DNA from: Paraburkholderia oxyphila NBRC 105797
Lineage (GTDB): Bacteria; Pseudomonadota; Gammaproteobacteria; Burkholderiales; Burkholderiaceae
Reading direction: 5' to 3'
Length of the DNA stretch: 64,000 nt
Assembly (NCBI RefSeq): GCF_000685075.1
Contig: NZ_BAYD01000010.1
Location: forward strand, 1 to 64,000
Part shown: positions 35,750-42,676 of the stretch, piece after piece
Position numbering within the stretch: the first letter of the stretch is position 1
How the letters are laid out: the number at the start of each line of letters is the position of its first letter
Notes under the pieces: model-generated
Databases searched by the model: none
Seen by the model: only the letters and a program-made list of their open reading frames with translations
Told to the model about the DNA's origin: nothing
Translations under genes and position numbers: made by a program

Positions 35750-36847
35750 CTAGAAGATGTGCCGCATCCCGATGGTCACCCCGGTCGTGGTCCCCGTTGG
35801 CGCGTTGAGTGAGTCGGTGACCGATAGACCCGTGTCCATGGTTCCATGGTTGTTGACCACGGCGACCTGGGCGTACAGCGTGGTCGCGCGCGACAGGTAA
35901 TACGATGCGCCGAGGGCCGCCAGCAACGAGTGATTCGTCGCGTCATGCCGCTGCTCGTCATACCAGACACCCGCATTGAGATCCACCTCGGGCTGTACCA
36001 GGAAATCGACACCACCGCCATAGACATATTGGTTGTTACCGCTTCCGCCAACGCCGCCCCTGTAGTTGACAAACGATACCTTCGCCGTCAGCTTGCCGAT
36101 CTTGTACGATGCGCCCAGTTGGCGACCGACGACCGAGACCGGAAACTGGGTAGGCACCGGGGTCGCCAGAGCGCTGCCCGTGCTGGGGTTCGCATTGAAG
36201 TACGAGGCGTTGAGCGCCAGGGTACCGTTGTTGTAATTCAGGCTAGCCGAGTACTGGCGACCATTCTGAAAATCGCCCGCGACACCGCCCAGGGAAAGCA
36301 GCGCGCTGCCCTGGAAGCCCCAGAGAACCGGGCTGGTATAGGACAGGGCGTTCGGCGTGAAGATGCCGGTCGCAATCACATTGTCCAGGTACGGCAAGAG
36401 ACTACTGCCGGTCTGCGACAGGCCACGGGGATCGTTTTCATAGACGTCGAGAAAGAACGGTGAATATTGCAAGCCGGCCTTGACCTCGCCGAACCCGCTC
36501 GTCAGCCCGACATATGCCTGACGGCCGAAGAAGTTGCCGTTCGAATCGTTATAGCCACCGTTTCCGATGTTAATACCGCTTTCGAGTTTGAATTCTGCCT
36601 TGAGCCCGCCGCCCAGATCCTCTGTTCCCTGCAAACCAAAATTCGATGGCGAAAGGCCGCTGTCAGTAAACGAGAACTGGTGGCCGGCGTTCTGCCCGTT
36701 CGCACCCAACGTCTTGCTGGTATAGATCAGGCCGCCGTCAACGAGACCGTAGAAGGTGACACTACTTTGCGCCTGCGCCACACCGGTAAAGACGAGGGCA
36801 GCAGCTGCCGCACATACCTTGAGTGTGAACGTTCCTTTCATTGACAT
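35750..36847 (-). CDS. Gram-negative trimeric porin
   Basis: A 365-residue outer-membrane porin. Signal peptide (about 1-26, ending VAQAQS) is followed by the SSVTFYGLVDGGLIY first strand and NFGLQGTEDLGGGLKAEFKLE, with a constriction-loop region containing YENDPRGLSQ. It ends in a C-terminal Phe (GMRHIF), the outer-membrane assembly signal. GGAG lies 7 bases before the ATG at 36847. Two palindromes in the upstream region (36929-36943 and 36981-36998) suggest regulated expression. Substrate unknown. Confidence 0.95.
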   Translation of the reverse strand: MSMKGTFTLKVCAAAAALVFTGVAQAQSSVTFYGLVDGGLIYTSKTLGANGQNAGHQFSFTDSGLSPSNFGLQGTEDLGGGLKAEFKLESGINIGNGGYNDSNGNFFGRQAYVGLTSGFGEVKAGLQYSPFFLDVYENDPRGLSQTGSSLLPYLDNVIATGIFTPNALSYTSPVLWGFQGSALLSLGGVAGDFQNGRQYSASLNYNNGTLALNASYFNANPSTGSALATPVPTQFPVSVVGRQLGASYKIGKLTAKVSFVNYRGGVGGSGNNQYVYGGGVDFLVQPEVDLNAGVWYDEQRHDATNHSLLAALGASYYLSRATTLYAQVAVVNNHGTMDTGLSVTDSLNAPTGTTTGVTIGMRHIF

Positions 36848-36928
36848 CCGTAGTCTCCGTTATTGTAAAGCGACAAAGCAGGATTTCTATTCACTAAAGA
36901 AAGCTTGCATTTTCATTAGCATGCCTAC

Positions 36929-36998
36929 CGGTATGACATACCGTGCCCTGGCCTGCAAAACCCGTCAACCTGGTAGCACTATTGATTTACCGATCAAT
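36929..36998. promoter_or_regulatory. two palindromes upstream of the porin gene
   Basis: CGGTATG-A-CATACCG (36929-36943) is a perfect 15-base palindrome about 80 bases before the porin start. ATTGAT-TTACCG-ATCAAT (36981-36998) is a second inverted repeat. Both have the size of operators for dimeric regulators. No regulator gene is immediately adjacent, so the binding protein is unknown. Confidence 0.5.
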
Positions 36999-37181
36999 AA
37001 TGTTGGTTGTGGCGCACGGGCGCACGGAGCGAAGCTCAAAAGCGGCACAATTGCGGCCACCATGCTGATCGGTCGAGCATAGTCAGCAACAGGCAACGCT
37101 CCCTGTCCAGTACCCAATAGGTATCGATTCCATACCCTGACGGCATAGCCCGGCGAAACACGCGCCGTCAAAGGCCTCCGC

Positions 37182-37209
37182 GGAGATCGATGCTCACGCA
37201 TCGATCTCC
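37182..37209. repeat. 12-bp perfect hairpin with 4-base loop
   Basis: GGAGATCGATGC, loop TCAC, GCATCGATCTCC. It is completely paired and has no T-run. It stands between the porin promoter region and the small open frame at 37341. It may be a regulatory site or an orphan transcript end. Confidence 0.6.
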
Positions 37210-37340
37210 ATGACGTATACCCTGGCATCAAGTTTCCATCGCGTCGATACGATGTATGTCGACGCAGGTCGAGCGCGCATCGGCACTACGTTGGTGCCAG
37301 GCGTCGCCTGTCCGCATCGCTGACAGGAAAATGAAACGAC

Positions 37341-37727
37341 ATGATGGCTTCAAGACAAAAATCACGCGACAACGTTCTTGAGCTCCGGACACAAGGCACA
37401 CGTTCCCTTACAGTCCGCCACCGCATCATGCTTGCGTTTGGTGCCAGCGGAACAGCCGCTACGATGGTGATCGCTGTTGCCGCCGCGGCGCTGCGGAAAA
37501 ACCCGGCGGAATTTCCAACGCTGGCGCTTCAAATTGAAGCCGCTATCGGGGCTTTGTTGCTGATCGGGCCTCCACACCGCTTCGCGCGACCGGGTCAAGC
37601 CGCTCCGGCCAGTTTGAGTCCTTCCCGTCACGTTTGGTCCTGGGCGCAGTACGAGCAAATCCGGTCGTTGCGGGTTGAAGGCATTAGTTATAAAACGCGG
37701 AAGGCGCAACGCCAAAGTGTCGTTTGA
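37341..37727 (+). CDS. possible small membrane protein
   Basis: A possible 128-residue protein with two hydrophobic stretches (about 29-51 and 62-76). It overlaps the 3' end of the convergent AraC-type gene by 44 bases, and AGGAAA lies only loosely placed before the ATG. No family recognised. It could be a chance open frame; I keep it at low confidence because the 340-base space would otherwise be empty. Confidence 0.3.
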   Translation: MMASRQKSRDNVLELRTQGTRSLTVRHRIMLAFGASGTAATMVIAVAAAALRKNPAEFPTLALQIEAAIGALLLIGPPHRFARPGQAAPASLSPSRHVWSWAQYEQIRSLRVEGISYKTRKAQRQSVV

Positions 37728-38460
37728 ACATCGCCGCAAACGCGCTCTGACTCGTATATCCATGTTCGAGCGCGACATCGACGATTTTCTCGCCGTGAGC
37801 CAGTTGTTCCAGTGCCATGAACAGTCGCGCGTGTTGGCGCCAGCGCCCGAATGTCATCCCTGTTTCGCGATGAAACATTCGGTGCAAGGTCTTTTCTGCA
37901 ATGCCGAGTACCCCAGCCCAGTCCGCGACGGCATGGCGCTGATCCGGGGAGGCCATGATCGCGTCACATATCGTGCGGAGTTGCGCGTTGGCGGGCCATG
38001 CGAGATACAGCGGTAGCCGGGGAATCGCTGCCAACTCGGCGAGTAGCAGTTGCATCAACAGTTCATGCCGGCTGCCGCGAGCGTAGTCGAGCGGCACATC
38101 GACGGCGGCGAGGATCAGTTCGCGCAGCAGCGGATGAACCTCTACCACGCAATTGCCGCTCGGCAAATGATCGACCGTACCGGGCTCGACGAATACCGTG
38201 CGCATCTTGACGTTGCCGCTCATGCGCACGGTATGGTCGAGTCCTGCATCCAGCCACACGGCGCGCGTAGGCGGTACGACCCAGCGCCCCGCCTGCGCCT
38301 CGATCAACATCACGCCTTCAACCGCATAGAGCAATTGCGCGCGACGATGCCTGTGCATGGCCACAAAGGCACCGTGCGGATAGTCGGCGGCCAGCGCCGC
38401 GACAGGCATCGGCGTAGATTCGAAAGGGACGTGGATGTCATGCGGCGGACGCGTAATCAT
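37684..38460 (-). CDS. AraC-family transcriptional regulator with cupin sensor
   Basis: A 258-residue regulator: N-terminal cupin-like effector domain (about 15-110; MHRHRRAQLLYAVEGVM) and a C-terminal pair of AraC helix-turn-helix motifs (about 155-255; LGIAEKTLHRMFHRETGMTF, then VDVALEHGYTSQSAFAAMFK). It is divergent from the EamA transporter at 38563 and most likely controls it, perhaps in response to the exported compound. Similar pairs are common in proteobacteria. Confidence 0.93.
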   Translation of the reverse strand: MITRPPHDIHVPFESTPMPVAALAADYPHGAFVAMHRHRRAQLLYAVEGVMLIEAQAGRWVVPPTRAVWLDAGLDHTVRMSGNVKMRTVFVEPGTVDHLPSGNCVVEVHPLLRELILAAVDVPLDYARGSRHELLMQLLLAELAAIPRLPLYLAWPANAQLRTICDAIMASPDQRHAVADWAGVLGIAEKTLHRMFHRETGMTFGRWRQHARLFMALEQLAHGEKIVDVALEHGYTSQSAFAAMFKRHFGVAPSAFYN

Positions 38461-38467
38461 GACCTGA

Positions 38468-38498
38468 CATTTTTACGATAGGTCCAGTCATTTTAGCG
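38468..38498. promoter_or_regulatory. direct repeat in the AraC/EamA divergent promoter
   Basis: CATTTTTACG (38468-38477) and CATTTTAGCG (38489-38498) are spaced 21 bases apart, two helical turns. Direct repeats at this spacing are the usual target of AraC-type dimers. It lies 8 bases from the regulator's start codon. Confidence 0.45.
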
Positions 38499-38562
38499 TG
38501 AGACGGACGCCGCACGCGGCGGCATGATCGAGCTTCGTTTATTGCTCAAGGAGCACGCCGTC

Positions 38563-39489
38563 ATGCCGCGTCTTTACTTCCTGTTCCCGCTCACCGCGAT
38601 ATTGCTCTGGGCTGGCAATGTGATGGTATCGAAGCTGTCTGCGCATACAATCGATCCGACGGCCATCACGTTCTGGCGGCTTGCACTGGCTGTTGCACTG
38701 ATGACCTTGTTCGTCCTGAAACCAGCATGGCGAAATCGCGTTGCTATCCGGGCGCAACTACCGAAGCTCGCTTTCCTCGGCTTTCTCGCGATGGCGCTGT
38801 TTCAGTGCCTGTCCTATGAGGCAGCGAAGACCACCACCGCAACGAACATGGCGATCATGACTTCGCTCGTGCCGTTGCTGACGATGCTTCTTTCTGTTCC
38901 GCTACTGCGCGAGGTGCCAACCGTCGGGATGCTGTCTGGCGGCATGCTGTCATTCTGCGGCCTGGTCTATCTGATCAGTTCGGGGAACCCGGGCACACTT
39001 CTGGCCGGCGGCGTGCATGCCGGTGATCTGCTGATGCTGCTGGCGGCGCTGGCCTACGCGCTGTATGGAATTCTGGTACGCCGTTGGCACGTTGGCTTGC
39101 CGTCGTGGCAGTCGACCTACCTTCAGGCCATCGCCGCATGGGTCTTTATGCTGTTTCTTGAACTACGACTGCCGGCGCATGCGGCCATGCCGAGCCGGGC
39201 GAGTTTGCCGTTGATTGCCTACGCGGGAACACTGGCATCAGTCGTCTTGCCGTTTTTCTGGATGCAGGGGATCAAGCATCTCGGTCCGAATCATTGCAGC
39301 ATGTTTATGAACCTGTTGCCGGTTGCAACGGCGGCGATCGCCGTCGGATGGTTTGGTGAACGGCTTCACGTTTACCACCTGCTCGGAGGCGGGGCGGCGC
39401 TCATTGGGGTGATACTGGCTCAGACGCTGCGTCGGCCATTGCGGACCGAGACAGCACGCGCAGCGATGCAAAGATCGGCAGAACGATGA
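38563..39489 (+). CDS. EamA-family drug/metabolite exporter
   Basis: A 308-residue inner-membrane protein of the DMT superfamily with ten helices in two EamA repeats (about 5-140 and 152-292). The first begins FLFPLTAILLWAGNVMVSKL. AAGGAG precedes the ATG at 38563; an in-frame ATG 13 codons upstream lacks a site. Divergent from its likely regulator. The exported compound is unknown. Confidence 0.92.
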   Translation: MPRLYFLFPLTAILLWAGNVMVSKLSAHTIDPTAITFWRLALAVALMTLFVLKPAWRNRVAIRAQLPKLAFLGFLAMALFQCLSYEAAKTTTATNMAIMTSLVPLLTMLLSVPLLREVPTVGMLSGGMLSFCGLVYLISSGNPGTLLAGGVHAGDLLMLLAALAYALYGILVRRWHVGLPSWQSTYLQAIAAWVFMLFLELRLPAHAAMPSRASLPLIAYAGTLASVVLPFFWMQGIKHLGPNHCSMFMNLLPVATAAIAVGWFGERLHVYHLLGGGAALIGVILAQTLRRPLRTETARAAMQRSAER

Positions 39490-39591
39490 GCATGCGAGGA
39501 TGCGTCCGCTGCTCACGATGGAACAGCCATTCCGATCTAAGGTGCTGGATGGCTCAAACGGGTCGATATGACCCATTCCATTTTGCGCCTA

Positions 39592-40761
39592 TCAGGACTG
39601 GCCAGCTTCCGCCGGCGCTTCCTGCGCGGCCCCAGCAGCCTCTGTCGTCACCCGGCCATTCTCGACACGATGCACCACCACCCCAAGATGAGCCGGCGAC
39701 TTTTCCGTCAACCAGGGCTTCTTGCTGATCGCCGCTTTCAGGTCGGCATACCCGGCTGCACGGCGCTCGGCGATGGATTCACGCGAAAACTCCGCATCAC
39801 TACCGGGCACCTGATCAGGACCCGGTCGATAAACGACATGGACAATGTCGAGCCGCTGAAACGCGGGGGCCTTCGGCGCGGCCGAGGCCGCTGCCGCGTC
39901 ATGCGTCCTGAGTTGCTGCGCAGCCTGACTGAGCCTGGCGCATGCCACTGCCGTATCGAGGTGATAGCGGCTGCGGCTCGCATACTGAATCTGCTTCGCG
40001 CGCCAGAGCACTTCGTTCATGTTTCGCGGCGCCTTGCCCGTGAGGCTCCACAGGTCGATCACGAATACGACGAGATGCGCATGCCCCGAGCGCGCCACGA
40101 TCTCGTCGAGCGGCGTATTCGATACGCAGGCGCCATCCCAGTACAGCCTGCCGTCGATGGATGTCGCCGGAAAGCCCGGCGGAAGCGAACCGCTTGCGAG
40201 CACGTGCGACGGCCCGATGCGCTCGCGTTGACTGTCGAAGTAATGGACGGTACCCGATTCGACGTCGGTTACGCCAAGGCTCAGCCGAACCGCCGCATCA
40301 TACGCGACCGGAAACGTCGCGAAGCGCTGCAGCGTGGCCAACACCGGCGTGGTGTCGTAGAAGCTCACGTCCTGCGAAGGCGCGTCGGGCAGGAAGAGCG
40401 TGAAGGGATTACGCGGTGCGAAGAAGTCGGGCTGCCCGAATACCACCGCACCGGTATAGCTCACCATGTTGTGCAAGTAGCGCAGCGCGGTCGCATGCTC
40501 GGGCAGAAAAACGTCAGGCCGCGAAATGGCGTCCCAAAAACCCGTCAGCCTCTCCACGCGTTCGTCTGGCCGGTTTCCCGCGATCACGGCCGCGTTGAAG
40601 GCGCCAATCGAGGTGCCGCACACCCAGTCAGGCAGCAGATGGTCTTCGGCCAGCGCCTCATAGGCGCCGATGTGATAGGCGCCGAGGCCGCCCCCTCCTT
40701 GCAGGGCGAGCGCGACGGCGGGTGTCGTGCCGCGCGAAGCCGACCCGTTAGTCGTGGCCAT
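39592..40761 (-). CDS. patatin-like phospholipase
   Basis: A 389-residue serine acyl hydrolase. The oxyanion motif GGGGLGAYHIGAY (22-34), the nucleophile elbow GTSIG (Ser51) and the catalytic Asp in WDGACVSN form the Ser-Asp dyad. The C-terminal third (from about 285) matches the extension seen in bacterial patatins of the DUF3734 type. GGAGG precedes the ATG at 40761. A broken transposase abuts the 5' end, so its native promoter may have been disturbed. Confidence 0.92.
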   Translation of the reverse strand: MATTNGSASRGTTPAVALALQGGGGLGAYHIGAYEALAEDHLLPDWVCGTSIGAFNAAVIAGNRPDERVERLTGFWDAISRPDVFLPEHATALRYLHNMVSYTGAVVFGQPDFFAPRNPFTLFLPDAPSQDVSFYDTTPVLATLQRFATFPVAYDAAVRLSLGVTDVESGTVHYFDSQRERIGPSHVLASGSLPPGFPATSIDGRLYWDGACVSNTPLDEIVARSGHAHLVVFVIDLWSLTGKAPRNMNEVLWRAKQIQYASRSRYHLDTAVACARLSQAAQQLRTHDAAAASAAPKAPAFQRLDIVHVVYRPGPDQVPGSDAEFSRESIAERRAAGYADLKAAISKKPWLTEKSPAHLGVVVHRVENGRVTTEAAGAAQEAPAEAGQS

Positions 40762-40816
40762 ACAGACCTCCGGTCTCCGGTTACGAACGTGTGCTTTCCG
40801 CGAGGGCCTGTTCACA

Positions 40817-41064
40817 CTATCTGAGCCCATCCACGACGAGCGCGAAATTGATGAAGGCCAGGAACATCACGTCCAGTTTTTCGAACCGGGAAGAGATGCG
40901 ACGGAAGCCTTTGAGGCAGTGAAACAGGCGCTCAACTTCGTTCCTGCGTTTATACATTTCCCGATCATATTCCCATGGCTCAGGTTCGTCAGGCTGACAT
41001 TGCCGCGCTGTCGTGACAGGCAATGCTCGATACGCTGATATTGGGTTTCGGTGATTTCCGTCAC
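40817..41064 (-). pseudogene. internally deleted IS5-family transposase remnant
   Basis: One frame from 41064 gives a transposase N terminus (MTEITETQYQRIEHCL, then RGNVSL). Another frame ending at 40817 gives the C terminus (REMYKRRNEVERLF, ENFALVVDGLR-like end FINFALVVDGLR). The middle of the gene, including the first DDE residues, is missing and the frame changes at about 40975-40990. The copy is dead. No matching terminal inverted repeat pair could be seen, so the element's ends are uncertain. Confidence 0.85.
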
Positions 41065-41121
41065 CGAAGCGTTCGAGAAGCGTGATGTGTTGTCTCCATG
41101 TTCACGGCGGCATCTTATTTT

Positions 41122-41328
41122 CTAGTATTCCTTAATTAATCGAGCCAATGACTCCGCCTCTCGGGCGACTGCTTCGTCTGCGGATACACCGTCACTGATC
41201 CAGAGCTGGACGGTATCTGCGAACGCTTTTTTTGCCGCGCCGCACAACTGAGTTATACGAATTCTATAAACACCGTCGAAGCTAAACACTTCCAGTCGCC
41301 CCTCGTACTCACACGCATAGAATTTCAT
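41122..41328 (-). CDS. small hypothetical protein
   Basis: A 68-residue soluble acidic protein. A very good site, AAGGAG, lies 6 bases before the ATG at 41328, which supports a real gene. It begins with a beta-hairpin-like segment (KFYACEYEGRLEVFSFDG) and ends in a helix rich in Ala/Glu. No family recognised. Confidence 0.6.
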   Translation of the reverse strand: MKFYACEYEGRLEVFSFDGVYRIRITQLCGAAKKAFADTVQLWISDGVSADEAVAREAESLARLIKEY

Positions 41329-41782
41329 CGTTCGCTCCTTGAGTCGCCGCCGTGCGTTCCGTCGCTGCTTCTGGTATCTCCGCCGCGCCCAGGCATGCTG
41401 CCGACCTTTGGTACGAGCACGACCACCAAGCCGCGTTCGCCTATCGTGCGCTCAATTGGCCAGCGGTCAAGGTCCTCCTGATCCGTTGCGTGGAGTCACT
41501 CGCTACGAGTGCCATTGCTTACCCACGCTCTGCGTTCCGTACGATTGAGTCAGCCGAGTCGGTTTCGCGCGCCGCGTCGGGTAGTAGTCGGCCAGTTCCG
41601 GACATCCATCGTCACGCCCGGGTGGAGATCGGAACGGCAGCTTTGGGACCGATGTTCCGTCGATCTTCCTGCCCCATATCGCTCTCCGCCTGATGCCCGT
41701 CGAGCAGCCCCGGACGACTGGCGAGCGAAGCGGCACGACACCGCTTGTATTGTTGCCTGGCCCCAACAAAGATCCGTCAACC
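41329..41782. other. 454-base gap before the TetR/efflux unit
   Basis: Several open frames cross this stretch on both strands, but none has a ribosome-binding site or recognisable motif. Given the transposase remnant nearby it may contain decayed sequence. Confidence 0.4.
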
Positions 41783-41818
41783 ATAACGAACACCGTTTTC
41801 ATAACGAACAGTGTTCGT
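41783..41818. promoter_or_regulatory. operator of the TetR regulator and efflux fusion
   Basis: ACGAACA-G-TGTTCGT (41804-41818) is a perfect 15-base palindrome 15 bases before the regulator's start codon. ATAACGAACA also occurs twice as a direct repeat (41783 and 41801, 18 bases apart), giving a second half-site. Placement over the start region (TAATAT at 41819-41824) fits autorepression. Confidence 0.7.
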
Positions 41819-41832
41819 GTAATATTGATCCT

Positions 41833-42576
41833 ATGGCTACAAAGAAACGTCTGGCTGGAGTCGCATCTCGTGAAAATTGGGCAGAGCAGATCGCAGCCTT
41901 CGAGGGCAAGCGTTTAGCGACGCAGCGACGCAAGGCGCCGATTACGGTGCAGAGGGTCATACAGGCTGCGCTGGATCTGGTGCGGGAGGAAGGTTTCGTT
42001 GCTTTGACGATGCGCAGAATCGCCGCCGCGTTAGACACGGGGCCGGCGTCGTTGTATGCCCATGTGCGCGACAAAGCGGAACTAGACGATCTGTTGATTG
42101 GTGAATTATGCACACGGGTGAGTTTGCCGGCGCCGGAACCTGCAAAGTGGATGGCGCAGTTCAAGGACGTGTGCGTGCAGTTGCGCGAACTGTACCTGCA
42201 ATATCCGGGCATCTCACAGGCCACGTTGGCAACGATGCCTCGAAGTGTGGACACCCTGCGGATCAATGAGGGAATGCTCGCAATCCTGCTGGCCGGTGGA
42301 ATTCCCGTTCAGCGCGCAGCGTGGGCGGTTGACGCTGCACTGCTGTATGTCTGCGCGTACAGCCTCGAAACATCACTGCGCCAGCGTCCAGGTCCGAACG
42401 CGGATAATCTGCCCTTCACCAGGGCTGAACTCATCGAGCGGCTAAAGATGCTGCCGCAAAGTCATTTTCCGAACACAGTCGCTCACGTTTGCGAGGTCAC
42501 CTCCGGAGAGGGACACGACCGGTTCGACTTCACGCTGGAGCTGCTCTTGAACGGGCTTGCTTCGAGCCCGGTCTAG
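41833..42576 (+). CDS. TetR-family regulator (TetR_C-type)
   Basis: A 247-residue regulator. The helix-turn-helix spans about 38-85 (ITVQRVIQAALDLVREEG, then MRRIAAALDTGPASLYAHV). The C-terminal domain is of the tetracycline-repressor class. ATG 41833 is preferred since the upstream frame runs through the operator. The operator directly before it suggests autoregulation, and the reductase-efflux fusion 100 bases downstream is the likely target. The inducer is presumably the pump substrate. Confidence 0.92.
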   Translation: MATKKRLAGVASRENWAEQIAAFEGKRLATQRRKAPITVQRVIQAALDLVREEGFVALTMRRIAAALDTGPASLYAHVRDKAELDDLLIGELCTRVSLPAPEPAKWMAQFKDVCVQLRELYLQYPGISQATLATMPRSVDTLRINEGMLAILLAGGIPVQRAAWAVDAALLYVCAYSLETSLRQRPGPNADNLPFTRAELIERLKMLPQSHFPNTVAHVCEVTSGEGHDRFDFTLELLLNGLASSPV

Positions 42577-42676
42577 GCGCACAGCATCAGGGCTGGCAAT
42601 GCCGCCCTCGGAGATCGCACTCCGAACAGGGGCACAAGAACGAGTGCCCTCTTCCACGCCGCCATCGGATCTACTC

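Larger units (their letters stand above)
36848..37340. other. porin upstream region
   Basis: About 490 bases with A+T-rich stretches near 36860-36920. It contains the two palindromes and the hairpin listed separately, and no convincing gene. The porin promoter is probably between the start codon and about 36940. Confidence 0.55.

Noticed and set aside
39568..40824. A 418-codon plus-strand frame opposite the patatin gene
   Set aside because: Antisense to a gene with all patatin motifs; no ribosome-binding site.
41503..41802. A 99-codon minus-strand frame before the TetR gene, suspected of being a transposase or other gene piece
   Set aside because: I could not match it to any family and saw no ribosome-binding site.
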